DNA of 52,567 bases, taken from the IMG/VR virus record IMGVR_UViG_3300048121_001079, positions 1-52,567 of that record; one strand, given 5' to 3'. Under the pieces are notes generated by a model, which saw only the letters and a list, made by a program, of their open reading frames with translations, was not told the origin of the DNA and made no database searches. Position numbers and translations under genes: made by a program. Shown piece by piece: positions 17,864 to 24,563 of the stretch. Position 1 is the first letter of the stretch. Each line of letters starts with the position of its first letter. The stretch is from a virus.

Positions 17864-17876
17864 AAAGGAGTAAAAT

Positions 17877-18035
17877 ATGAAATTCTTAACAAGTAGATTA
17901 AAAGAAAAAGCATCACATGGCGGACTAGGTTTAGTTGCAGTGGGTTTAGTAATTCTTTTTTTAGGTAGTTGGGTAAATATAGCCGCTTATGCCGCTATCG
18001 CATTCGGCGCCTACCAAGTATTAACTAAAGGCTAA
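17877..18035 (+). CDS. Small membrane protein, 52 aa
   Basis: A good AAAGGAGT ribosome site lies 7 bases before the ATG. The sequence is a basic N-terminus (about residues 1-14), a hydrophobic run of residues 17-33, and a second run of residues 35-48, consistent with one long or two short membrane segments. It ends just before a strong promoter. Function unknown; small inner-membrane proteins of this kind often act as phage-host interface factors. Confidence 0.6.
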   Translation: MKFLTSRLKEKASHGGLGLVAVGLVILFLGSWVNIAAYAAIAFGAYQVLTKG

Positions 18036-18049
18036 AACTCTAAAAATAG

Positions 18050-18097
18050 TTGACAATTACGCCAGTTTAGGTTATAATATATCTAACTGGCGTAATT
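18050..18097 (+). promoter_or_regulatory. Sigma70-like promoter with flanking 13-bp inverted repeat
   Basis: TTGACA at 18050-18055 and TATAAT at 18073-18078 have the optimal 17-base spacer. A perfect inverted repeat, AATTACGCCAGTT at 18055-18067 and its reverse complement at 18085-18097, flanks the -10 box with a 17-base centre. The right arm starts at about the expected transcription start. This layout suggests an operator for a dimeric or looping repressor. It serves the small basic gene, ferredoxin and GNAT genes. Confidence 0.75.
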
Positions 18098-18111
18098 TAT
18101 GGAATAGAGTC

Positions 18112-18264
18112 GTGGCAAAGAAGAAGAGTAAGAAGAAAAAATTAAAAATTAATAAAAGAAATCCTGTTGCAAAAGCACTTCGAACTCCTAAATTTAGAAG
18201 CCGAGTGCAGATAGATAGAAAAAGAGAGATGAAAAGTACAGGAAAGTATTTAGATGAGGAATAG
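18112..18264 (+). CDS. Small basic protein, 50 aa, GTG start
   Basis: The frame opens with GTG (no in-frame ATG) and encodes a Lys-rich N-terminus ([11 protein letters not shown]) followed by a conserved-looking [16 protein letters not shown] segment and a charged tail. I have seen short proteins with this NPVAKxLRxPxxRxRV motif in marine phages, without an assigned function. The charge suggests nucleic-acid binding. The stop lies 5 bases before the ferredoxin ATG, and the strong promoter with the inverted repeat is directly upstream. Confidence 0.6.
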   Translation: MAKKKSKKKKLKINKRNPVAKALRTPKFRSRVQIDRKREMKSTGKYLDEE

Positions 18265-18269
18265 ATGAG

Positions 18270-18614
18270 ATGGCATATGTAGTAACCCAAGATTGTATTA
18301 AATGCAAGTACACCGATTGTGTAGAAGTGTGTCCTGTAGACTGTTTTTATGAAGGTGAAGATTTTCTGGTAATTAATCCAGATGAATGTATTGATTGTGG
18401 GGTTTGTGAACCAGAATGTCCAGCAGATGCTATCATAGCCGATAATAATCCATTGTTTACTCAACGTCTTTTGGATATAAATGATAAGATGTCTCAGATT
18501 TGGCCAGTAATCGTAGAACAGATAGACCCATTACCAGATGCAGACAAATATAATCCTAAAAAAGGTTACACAGAGGATAAAACACCATTATTAGATAAGT
18601 TTGATAAAGAGTAG
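18270..18614 (+). CDS. fdxA: 7Fe ferredoxin of the Azotobacter FdI/FdxA type
   Basis: The N-terminal 60 residues closely follow Azotobacter ferredoxin [19 protein letters not shown] holds the ligands shared between a 3Fe-4S and a 4Fe-4S cluster, and [12 protein letters not shown] holds the second set. The C-terminal extension ([23 protein letters not shown]) is also that of FdxA proteins. At 114 residues it is full length. It would carry low-potential electrons in the cytoplasm, for example to radical SAM enzymes or reductases. Its very good match to a bacterial protein suggests host origin. Confidence 0.93.
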   Translation: MAYVVTQDCIKCKYTDCVEVCPVDCFYEGEDFLVINPDECIDCGVCEPECPADAIIADNNPLFTQRLLDINDKMSQIWPVIVEQIDPLPDADKYNPKKGYTEDKTPLLDKFDKE

Positions 18615-18631
18615 AGGAATACAATACATTG

Positions 18632-19135
18632 ATGAAAACATTTAAGACACGACTTGATGACTTTTTTCATTGGGTTAAGGGAACTGAACTTGTAGAACTA
18701 ACAGATATTGATGTCAGTGAAGACCCAGTAAGACCAGGTTTAGATTTAGAGTTTAGAACAAGTTATAGTCGTAAGATATACGGATTAAAGTACGAAAACA
18801 ATATAGAAGGTATTATTTGTATAGCATATTGTAACGATGTACCCGAATCGGAACGAGAATTAGACTTAATAAGTCAGAATGCTTATTATAAAAAAGAATT
18901 CAATACAGCCGTAGCATATACGGTCTGGAGTCGCAAAAGAGGGGCTGGTAAAGAGATTATGACTAAACTAAAGGATTACTTGATTGCCAATACAAACGTA
19001 GAAAGAGTAGTCACGTTGTCACCATTAACCCCTATGGCAACACATTTTCACATTAGAAATGGGGCAAAATTGATTAATATTAACGCTACCACACAAAATT
19101 TTGAATATAAACTCAAAAAAACATCAAAAACTTGA
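18632..19135 (+). CDS. GNAT family acetyltransferase
   Basis: I prefer the ATG 18632 to the TTG one codon earlier. Residues 55-70 (IEGIICIAYCNDVP), 88-125 (TAVAYTVWSRKRGAGKEIMTKLKDYL, with a RxxGxGK-type acetyl-CoA loop) and 130-155 (VERVVTLSPLTPMATHFHIRNGAKLI) follow the order of GNAT strands. The substrate is unknown. It is the last gene of the short operon that starts at the promoter at 18050; the next promoter overlaps its final codons. Confidence 0.7.
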   Translation: MKTFKTRLDDFFHWVKGTELVELTDIDVSEDPVRPGLDLEFRTSYSRKIYGLKYENNIEGIICIAYCNDVPESERELDLISQNAYYKKEFNTAVAYTVWSRKRGAGKEIMTKLKDYLIANTNVERVVTLSPLTPMATHFHIRNGAKLININATTQNFEYKLKKTSKT

Positions 19136-19159
19136 CAAAATCGTGGTTTATGCTATAAT
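19132..19159 (+). promoter_or_regulatory. Sigma70-like promoter
   Basis: TTGACA at 19132-19137 and TATAAT at 19154-19159, 16-base spacer, preceded by the AAAAAC run that recurs in front of other promoters here. The -35 box overlaps the stop of the GNAT gene. The glycine-zipper gene starts 30 bases downstream. Confidence 0.75.
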
Positions 19160-19189
19160 AATTAAGAATCAACAACTAAAGGAAGTAAA

Positions 19190-19708
19190 ATGAAAAATAT
19201 AGTAACTATAATCGCATTGGCTGTGAGTACGTTTTCAGTTTCTGCAATGGCTTCGGCTAACACGGCAACAATTGATGGGACTGTTATATCAAGTACTCCT
19301 ATCATGCAAGAAGTAATTAGAAATAATCCAACACAATCATGTAACATTGTAGAAGTTCCTGTTTACGGCAATTCTAAAGGTACTGCCGGTGATGCAATCG
19401 CAGGCGCACTTATTGGTGGTATTCTAGGTAATCAAGTTGGTAAAGGCTCTGGTAAAGATGCCGCTACTATCTTCGGTGCTATTCTTGGTGCGAAAGCAGG
19501 CGAGAACAACGGTGGTAAAAAAGTTATCGTTGGCTACAAACAAGTAGAACAATGTGAAGTAAGATATGTACAAGTGAGAGAATCAGTGGTATCTGGTTAT
19601 GAAACATCTGTTGAGTTATACGGTGAACTTATTCATACTTTCACTACTAAAAGACAGTACAACACAGGTTCTATTGTACCAGTCAGAATGACGTTATCAT
19701 TGAATTAA
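19190..19708 (+). CDS. Exported glycine-zipper (2TM, 17-kDa antigen-like) protein
   Basis: The first 23 residues are a clear signal peptide (Lys near the start, a hydrophobic core, and AMASA before the probable cut). Residues 62-105 form a glycine zipper: AGDAIAGALIGGILGNQVGKGSGKDAATIFGAILGAKAG, as in the Rickettsia 17-kDa antigen and other outer-membrane-associated proteins. The C-terminal part is beta-rich with paired Cys residues (QCEVRYVQV). No lipobox Cys follows the signal, so it is probably periplasmic or outer-membrane inserted. AAAGGAAG precedes the ATG. A phage gene of this kind could alter the envelope of the infected cell, for example to block superinfection. Confidence 0.8.
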   Translation: MKNIVTIIALAVSTFSVSAMASANTATIDGTVISSTPIMQEVIRNNPTQSCNIVEVPVYGNSKGTAGDAIAGALIGGILGNQVGKGSGKDAATIFGAILGAKAGENNGGKKVIVGYKQVEQCEVRYVQVRESVVSGYETSVELYGELIHTFTTKRQYNTGSIVPVRMTLSLN

Positions 19709-19753
19709 GTACACACTTATTATAACTGATGATGTAATTTCTCTATAATATCT

Positions 19754-19762
19754 CATAAATAC
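19754..19762 (+). promoter_or_regulatory. T4-type late promoter candidate
   Basis: CATAAATAC lies inside the 119-base gap before the coiled-coil membrane gene. A strong terminator hairpin stands between it and that gene, so its use is uncertain. Confidence 0.35.
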
Positions 19763-19775
19763 ATATGAGAGAAAC

Positions 19776-19802
19776 AAAAGCCTCTTCTTAGAGGCTTTTT
19801 TA
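19776..19802 (+). terminator. Intrinsic terminator
   Basis: AAAAGCCTC and GAGGCTTTT pair around the loop TTCTTA and end in a run of T (19795-19801). It should end transcripts of the glycine-zipper gene. Confidence 0.85.
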
Positions 19803-19827
19803 TTACATTATAGAGGAGGTATTTATT

Positions 19828-21318
19828 ATGTTATTTCCAATAATTACATTTATAACCGCCATCACAATTGCGGCAATTGCCGCTTGGTTTTCAGTTGCTG
19901 GTCTTATGGCTATCTTTACTGCATCAGCAGTTTCAGTTGCCATCATGGCAGTAGCATTAGAAGTGGGCAAATTAGTTTCAGCATCTTGGGTTTATAGAAA
20001 CTGGAAAAGGGCACCATTTCTTTTAAAGTCATATCTTACTATAGCAGTAGTGATATTAATGTTTATCACTTCAATGGGTATTTTTGGTTTTCTATCAAAA
20101 GCACATTTAGAACAGGCTGCCGATAGTGAAGAGAACACTGCTCGTATTGAACGTATTGTACAAGATATGGATAGATACGAAAACACAAATAATAGACTTG
20201 AAAACAAGATTGAGAAGTTAGATTCCGAGGGCGAAACAGATACCTCAAAAGTACAAGAACAAATCGATACAGAAGAAACTAGAATGGACAATGTTATGGT
20301 TCGTATTCAGCCTTCTATCGATGAACAGAACTTAATCATTACTACTGAATTAGAAAAAGATGATGATAAGATTGCACCATATCTAAATCAAATGGATAGC
20401 CTAGATAAAGAACTTGATAAACTTGAAGAACAGGCTAAGAAGTATGAAAATGATATTACTAACGTTGGTAAAGATACAACAAGTTATGATTATGCGATAG
20501 CACCATTCCAGGACCAGATTGATAAAATTAAATCTGATACTGCTACACTTAAAGAAATGTCAAAGTCTGGTACACAAGAAGACCTTAGAAAAGCCCAAAA
20601 CGCAGTTGGTATTCCTTGGGGTTTCTGGAGAAACTCAGAAGTTCTTAAAGAATGGAACGAAGCAAACACTTTAAAATTGACTGAACTAGGAACTAAGATT
20701 GCAGAAGTTCGTAAAGAGTTCGAAGAGCAATACAAACAAGAACGTCTTAGACTTAGTAATCTAGTAGTCAAATTAAGAGGTCCAGACACACTCGCTGTTA
20801 ATGAACGTAAGATGAAATTACTAGTGAAAATCGAAGATGCAAGAGGTGTGGAGTCTCCTGTAATATCTTCCGCTAGAGAAGAAATCAAAAGATTACGTGA
20901 GAAAGCAGATAGAGAAGTTGCAGGTTCTTTAATCATACTTGATAGATTACGTAATGAATTGTTTAATGTATCACAGGTTGATAATTCAGTAGAAGTTGAC
21001 AAAATACAATTGACAATAAATGCAAACAATGATGCTATCGATGTATTGATTGACGAGAAGTTTGAACTAGAACGTGAGATTAGAGAAATCGCAACAGAGG
21101 TTGGACCTATCAAGTATATTGCAGAATTGGTATATGAGAACACAGACAATGATACGATTGATGAAGCAGTTAGATGGCTTATCATTATATTCATCTTTGT
21201 GTTTGACCCGTTAGCAGTATTACTATTGATTGCGGCAAACTATAGTTTTCAAAATAGAAACAGCGGTGGTAGACAGGAAGAAATCTTTGACAAGTTCACT
21301 TTCAAAAAAAAAAATTAA
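19828..21318 (+). CDS. Membrane-anchored coiled-coil protein, 496 aa (0-frame product)
   Basis: Residues 2-35 and 60-92 contain three hydrophobic segments (FPIITFITAITIAAIAAWF, the following FTASAVSVAIMAVAL and the later SYLTIAVVILMFITSMGIFGFL), and residues about 445-470 a fourth (WLIIIFIFVFDPLAVLLLIAA). Between them lie about 340 residues of charged heptad-rich coiled coil. Membrane anchors at both ends of a long coil suggest a periplasmic or cytoplasmic spacer or scaffold. The 0-frame ends in FKKKN at an A11 run. The -1 frame then stays open for 94 more codons, so a longer form is likely. AGAGGAGG precedes the ATG at a good distance. The ClpX operon follows. Confidence 0.75.
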   Translation: MLFPIITFITAITIAAIAAWFSVAGLMAIFTASAVSVAIMAVALEVGKLVSASWVYRNWKRAPFLLKSYLTIAVVILMFITSMGIFGFLSKAHLEQAADSEENTARIERIVQDMDRYENTNNRLENKIEKLDSEGETDTSKVQEQIDTEETRMDNVMVRIQPSIDEQNLIITTELEKDDDKIAPYLNQMDSLDKELDKLEEQAKKYENDITNVGKDTTSYDYAIAPFQDQIDKIKSDTATLKEMSKSGTQEDLRKAQNAVGIPWGFWRNSEVLKEWNEANTLKLTELGTKIAEVRKEFEEQYKQERLRLSNLVVKLRGPDTLAVNERKMKLLVKIEDARGVESPVISSAREEIKRLREKADREVAGSLIILDRLRNELFNVSQVDNSVEVDKIQLTINANNDAIDVLIDEKFELEREIREIATEVGPIKYIAELVYENTDNDTIDEAVRWLIIIFIFVFDPLAVLLLIAANYSFQNRNSGGRQEEIFDKFTFKKKN

Positions 21319-21599
21319 AGAAACCACTTGACATTTCACCCAAAATAAGCGATAATATTACTAATGACAAAGTAATAGAAGATACAACTACGTCAGAAGA
21401 AGCCGAAGAAGAAAGTTTTGGTGTAATCTTAGATGATGCTAAGATTGATGAGGGAATAGAAGAAGTTGACGAAATCGAAGAAGTCTTAACTCCAGAAGAA
21501 GTTGAAGAAGTTAAGAAAGAAGTCCAGCGTAAGATAAATACAGAAGTGTTCAAGCGAGACGGTTGGTTAGATGATGTTGACACTAATACTAAAAAGTAA
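21304..21599 (+). other. -1 frame acidic extension after an A11 slippery run
   Basis: After codons TTC AAA AAA AAA AAT TAA of the coiled-coil gene, the -1 frame reads through without a stop from the coding region to the TAA at 21597-21599. It gives about 94 residues, highly acidic (EEAEEES, IEEVDEIEEVLTPEEVEEV) and ending in GWLDDVDTNTKK. There is no ATG or TTG in that frame and only one GTG very near its end, so it cannot be an independent gene with an ordinary start. Eleven consecutive A (21304-21314) are a classic site for ribosomal -1 slippage or RNA polymerase slippage. A single missing A in the assembly would also join the frames. Confidence 0.6.
21328..21356 (+). promoter_or_regulatory. 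Sigma70-like promoter inside the frameshift extension
   Basis: TTGACA at 21328-21333 and GATAAT at 21351-21356 with a 17-base spacer. It shares the CTTGACA context of other early promoters. It would drive clpX, infC and rpsU from within sequence that also encodes the acidic extension. Confidence 0.55.
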
Positions 21600-21617
21600 A
21601 AAAGGCGTAGGTACATA

Positions 21618-22877
21618 TTGGCAGAAAATAAAGAATTTAAATGTTCGTTTTGTGGTAAACCAAAGAACGAAATTAAAACATTAATTGCGGGACCTAATCA
21701 ATACATTTGTAATGAATGTATTGACTTGTGCCATGATATAATCCATGAAGTAAAATCTAAGAAACAAGAAAGCGATTATAAATCGACAACAGTTACTCCT
21801 GAAGAAATCAAAGAGTACTTAGATGAACATGTTATCGGTCAAGACGAAGCAAAAGAAGTTGTTTCAGTTGCAGTGTATAACCACTATAAACGTATCAATT
21901 CTACTGACACAGATATCGAATTAGATAAGTCTAACATTCTAGTCTTTGGTCCAAGTGGTACTGGTAAAACTTTGATAGGTAAAACTATTGCTAACTTCCT
22001 TGATGTGCCATTTGCTCAAATTGATGCTACCTCACTTACTGAAAGTGGTTACGTTGGTGAAGACGTAGAGAATGTAGTACAGCGTTTGTTAATCGCATCA
22101 GATTTTGATGTTGAAAAAGCCGAACGTGGTATTGTTTACATTGATGAAATTGATAAGAAAGCCAAGAAAGGTGAAAACTTATCAATCACAAAAGACGTTT
22201 CTGGTGAAGGTGTTCAACAAGCACTACTTAAAATCGTTGAAGGTACAATTGTTCGTGTTCCACCTGGCGGTGGTCGTAAACATCCAAACCAAGAAATGAT
22301 TGAAGTAGATACTAGAAAGATTCTATTCATCGTTGGTGGTGCATTTGTAGGCATTGATAAGATTGTAGAGAACAGAGTTAACACAAATCCTGGAATTGGT
22401 TTTGGTGCTACACACAAGATGGACACATGTAAGTGTGTGACTAGTAGAGAGATTAGAACACAAGACCTTTTGAAATTTGGATTAATTCCTGAATTTATGG
22501 GTAGATTTCCAATCATTGTAGGACTTGAAGAACTAACAGAAGCAGAACTAGTCAGAATTCTAGTTGAGCCAAAGAATAGTATAGTTGCACAGTTTAAGAA
22601 ACTATTCTCATTAGATAACGTAGAGTTAGAAATGGGTGATGATACATTATCAGCCATAGCCAAAATTGCACACGAAGACACTACAGGTGCGAGAGGACTA
22701 CGAAGTGTTATAGAGAAATCACTACTCAAATTGCAGTTTACTCTTCCAAAATTGGCAAAAGAAGGACTAGAGAAAGTTATTATTACTAAAGAATTTATTA
22801 ATGCAGATGTAGATACACCAATCTTAGTGTATGCAGAAGATGAGTCCAAGGAGACTGAACAAGGCATAGATGGGTAA
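21618..22877 (+). CDS. clpX: ClpX, AAA+ unfoldase of the ClpXP protease
   Basis: The 419-residue protein is full length (E. coli 424). It has the N-terminal zinc domain with Cys9, Cys12, Cys31 and Cys34, Walker A GPSGTGKT at 111-118, pore loop GYVGE at 144-148, Walker B IVYIDEID at 172-179, the RKHPNQEM pore segment, and the C-terminal sensor-2 region TGARGLRSV. The ClpP-docking loop IGF is retained at 260-262, so it should dock on the host ClpP. No clpP is seen in this window. The only possible start is TTG 21618, with AGGCGTAGG upstream. The gene overlaps infC by 8 bases. A phage ClpX that keeps its ClpP loop could redirect host proteolysis or remodel phage complexes. Confidence 0.96.
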   Translation: MAENKEFKCSFCGKPKNEIKTLIAGPNQYICNECIDLCHDIIHEVKSKKQESDYKSTTVTPEEIKEYLDEHVIGQDEAKEVVSVAVYNHYKRINSTDTDIELDKSNILVFGPSGTGKTLIGKTIANFLDVPFAQIDATSLTESGYVGEDVENVVQRLLIASDFDVEKAERGIVYIDEIDKKAKKGENLSITKDVSGEGVQQALLKIVEGTIVRVPPGGGRKHPNQEMIEVDTRKILFIVGGAFVGIDKIVENRVNTNPGIGFGATHKMDTCKCVTSREIRTQDLLKFGLIPEFMGRFPIIVGLEELTEAELVRILVEPKNSIVAQFKKLFSLDNVELEMGDDTLSAIAKIAHEDTTGARGLRSVIEKSLLKLQFTLPKLAKEGLEKVIITKEFINADVDTPILVYAEDESKETEQGIDG

Positions 22878-23409
22878 TTATTATAAAAAGACTAGCAAAG
22901 TTAATATAATTTCTAATAATCAAATAACATTTGATAAATTAAGAGTAATAGATAAAGACAGAGAGCCATTAGGAATAATGGATAAGTCAGAAGCAATAGA
23001 ACTTGCTTTATCTCAAGGATTAGACTTAGTATTGATTGTAGAAAAAGCAGACCCTCCAGTTGCTAGAATAATCGAATTAAATAAGTATAAATACGAGATA
23101 CAAAAGAACGAGAAGCAAATGGCTAAAAAAGCCAGAGCCTCAAGGATAGATACTAAAGAAGTTAAGTTTAAGCCTAATATAGGCGAACATGATTTGCTTA
23201 TAAAACTAAATCATGCACAAGAGTTTTTAGATAATGGATGTAAAGTTAAGATTACAATTCAGATGCGAGGTAGAGAAAACTCAAATAGTTCTGAAGTATT
23301 TAAACATTTTAAAAATGCAATTGAAACACATCTAGTCAACTTTAGATGGGATTCAAACTTAGCATTAAACGGAAATAGGATAATAGGATTACTATACAAA
23401 GATGGCTAA
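22870..23409 (+). CDS. infC: Translation initiation factor IF-3
   Basis: Residues 15-85 match the IF-3 N-domain: [38 protein letters not shown] and [17 protein letters not shown]. Residues 85-179 follow the C-domain: [41 protein letters not shown]. Both domains and the Lys-rich linker are complete at 179 residues. IF-3 binds the 30S platform, checks start-codon pairing and prevents early 50S joining. The start overlaps clpX by 8 bases (ATG within the end of clpX) and the end overlaps rpsU by 8 bases. Encoding it with bS21 implies that the phage tunes initiation itself. Confidence 0.95.
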   Translation: MGNYYKKTSKVNIISNNQITFDKLRVIDKDREPLGIMDKSEAIELALSQGLDLVLIVEKADPPVARIIELNKYKYEIQKNEKQMAKKARASRIDTKEVKFKPNIGEHDLLIKLNHAQEFLDNGCKVKITIQMRGRENSNSSEVFKHFKNAIETHLVNFRWDSNLALNGNRIIGLLYKDG

Positions 23410-23665
23410 ATTTACACCAAGAAAGGTAAAAACAGGTAGAGAAAGACCAATAGGAACTCACGTAGAAGTACAACATGATAACTTTGAAAGAGCATTAAGA
23501 CTTTGGAAAAGAAAATGTTCAGATGCAGGCACAGTACAAGAAGTTAGAGAACGACAAGCATTCATTAAGCCTACTGAAAAGAAGAAGAAAATGAAAGCGG
23601 CAGCCAAGCAACGAACTAGACGTGAACAAGCAAAGAATAAATTACATAAGAAAAGATTGTATTAA
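23402..23665 (+). CDS. rpsU: Ribosomal protein bS21
   Basis: Residues 20-75 match bS21: VEVQHDNFERALRLWKRKCSDAGTVQEVRERQAFIKPTEKKKKMKAAAKQR. At 87 residues it is somewhat longer than many bacterial copies, with an N-terminal basic extension (TPRKVKTGRERPIGTH). bS21 sits by the anti-Shine-Dalgarno end of 16S RNA and is easily exchanged, so a phage copy could make phage-specific ribosomes. bS21 is known from other large and marine phages; coupling to IF-3 by an 8-base overlap is the notable point. The end overlaps the next gene by one base. Confidence 0.95.
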   Translation: MAKFTPRKVKTGRERPIGTHVEVQHDNFERALRLWKRKCSDAGTVQEVRERQAFIKPTEKKKKMKAAAKQRTRREQAKNKLHKKRLY

Positions 23666-23907
23666 TGTCAATTGAAATACTTGAAACACTAGATGTAAGA
23701 ACTCTACAGAAAGAGTCCGCTAGAGCATTATTAACCATGGACGGAACAAGTCATGGTATAGCACGTTTCAATAAACAAGCACAACATAACTCTCAGAACT
23801 GGTACAAAGCAGTGCTAAAAGAGTATATAGAAGAATATGGTGGCTTACCTTGTGATGTAGGTCCCGCAAAGGATTTAGTGTTATTTTCCGAGAAAATTGG
23901 TTTATAA
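23665..23907 (+). CDS. Hypothetical protein, 80 aa
   Basis: Starts in the TAATG overlap with rpsU, so it is co-translated with the IF-3 and bS21 genes. The sequence is mixed helical, with no recognised motif, signal or membrane segment. Its place at the end of the initiation-factor operon makes a ribosome-linked role possible, though nothing in the sequence shows it. Confidence 0.6.
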   Translation: MSIEILETLDVRTLQKESARALLTMDGTSHGIARFNKQAQHNSQNWYKAVLKEYIEEYGGLPCDVGPAKDLVLFSEKIGL

Positions 23908-23910
23908 AGA

Positions 23911-23919
23911 CTAAATAAG
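23911..23919 (+). promoter_or_regulatory. T4-type late promoter candidate for hsp20
   Basis: CTAAATAAG lies directly after the stop of the 80-aa gene. Transcription from it would begin at about 23925 and give an hsp20 leader of about 85 bases. Confidence 0.4.
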
Positions 23920-23920
23920 A

Positions 23921-24011
23921 GTGTACTGAGCAATAGTGTTTAGTATATTACCGAGATGCCGATAGGGTCTCAAACAATAATAACTTGCTTAATATAAGGA
24001 GAAAAATTATG
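23921..24011 (+). promoter_or_regulatory. ROSE-like RNA thermometer in the hsp20 leader
   Basis: The 3' hairpin pairs CTTGCTT (23984-23990) with AAGGAG (23996-24001) across the loop AATAT. This places the Shine-Dalgarno AGGA opposite TTGCT: T-A and C-G pairs flank a G opposite G, then T-A, which is the hallmark of ROSE elements. AAGGAG is 7 bases from the ATG at 24009, so melting of this weak hairpin would free the ribosome site. Two further hairpins lie upstream, 23921-23948 (10 pairs with several wobbles) and 23953-23971 (GAGA/TCTC and CC/GG with a GATA loop), as in multi-hairpin ROSE leaders. ROSE elements are known in front of small heat-shock genes of proteobacteria. Basis is sequence complementarity only. 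Confidence 0.65.
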
Positions 24012-24437
24012 ACAAGACATGTAACAACATTAACCCTGCCCGACTTCCACAGAACAATGCTAGGATTTGACCGATTGGTCGAAGACTTTCAAACGTTCAG
24101 TACTGGAACAAACAATGGGTATCCCCCTTTCAACGTAGAGACTACTGGTGATGACAAATATCAAATCACATTAGCACTTGCTGGTTTTGTACGAGATGAT
24201 TTAAAAATCGATGTACAAGAAGGTATTCTTACTATCACAGGTGAGAAAGTAGAAACAGAGTCAGAAGAAATTCAATATCTACATAAAGGTATCGCTAATA
24301 GAAGTTTCACAAGAACTTGGAAATTAGCAGAGTACGTTGAAGTAGTAGAAGCCAAGATGGAAAATGGTATGCTTTACATTTCTTTAGAACGCATTGTTCC
24401 AGAAGAAAAGAAACCAAAGTCTATCAAAATTAACTAA
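24009..24437 (+). CDS. Small heat-shock protein Hsp20 (IbpA-like)
   Basis: I use the ATG 24009, with AAGGAG 7 bases upstream, not the TTG 23985, which lies in the thermometer hairpin. The 142-residue protein has the alpha-crystallin domain at about 35-130: YPPFNVETTGDDKYQITLALAGF, DDLKIDVQEGILTITGEK and FTRTWKLAEYVEVVEAKMENGMLYISLER, then a basic IKIN tail close to the IxI-type anchor. The conserved GxLxI appears as NGMLYI. Hsp20 oligomers hold unfolding proteins for later refolding or degradation. It lies between the ClpX/IF-3 operon and clpS. Small heat-shock genes occur in marine T4-like phages; the leader is the unusual part. Confidence 0.93.
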   Translation: MTRHVTTLTLPDFHRTMLGFDRLVEDFQTFSTGTNNGYPPFNVETTGDDKYQITLALAGFVRDDLKIDVQEGILTITGEKVETESEEIQYLHKGIANRSFTRTWKLAEYVEVVEAKMENGMLYISLERIVPEEKKPKSIKIN

Positions 24438-24445
24438 AAAGTTAC

Positions 24446-24474
24446 TTGACTTTAACTACTAATTTAGTTATAAT
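24446..24474 (+). promoter_or_regulatory. Sigma70-like promoter followed at once by a terminator
   Basis: TTGACT at 24446-24451 and TATAAT at 24469-24474 have a 17-base spacer. The expected start of transcription is about 24481, where a terminator hairpin begins, so its transcript would be only about 30 bases unless the terminator is bypassed. Confidence 0.65.
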
Positions 24475-24479
24475 TAAGG

Positions 24480-24509
24480 GAGACAGACAGAAATGTTTGT
24501 CTCTTTTTT
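24480..24509 (+). terminator. Intrinsic terminator / possible attenuator
   Basis: GAGACA (24480-24485) pairs with TGTCTC (24498-24503), followed by TTTTTT at 24504-24509. It can end hsp20 transcripts and would also attenuate the promoter just upstream. Confidence 0.75.
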
Positions 24510-24531
24510 AATAGCCGACACGTGAAATTTG

Positions 24532-24540
24532 CATAAATAC
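24532..24540 (+). promoter_or_regulatory. T4-type late promoter for clpS
   Basis: CATAAATAC lies 24 bases before the clpS ATG and downstream of the terminator, so late transcription of clpS would escape attenuation. Confidence 0.55.
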
Positions 24541-24563
24541 ATAGTATATGAGGGAGAGTATAA

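Noticed and set aside
20490-21194. Long minus-strand frame inside the coiled-coil gene
   Set aside because: Ser/Leu-rich shadow of a charged coiled-coil sequence; no promoter or ribosome site.
21364-21599. Acidic segment after the A11 run as an independent gene
   Set aside because: No ATG or TTG in its frame and no ribosome site; the only GTG is near its end. The nearby ATG at 21364 is in another frame and stops after three codons.
22214-22867. Long minus-strand frame inside clpX
   Set aside because: Antisense shadow of a well-supported ClpX gene.
23985-24008. TTG 23985 as the start of hsp20
   Set aside because: It lies in the CTTGCTT arm of the leader hairpin and has no ribosome site; ATG 24009 has AAGGAG at ideal distance.
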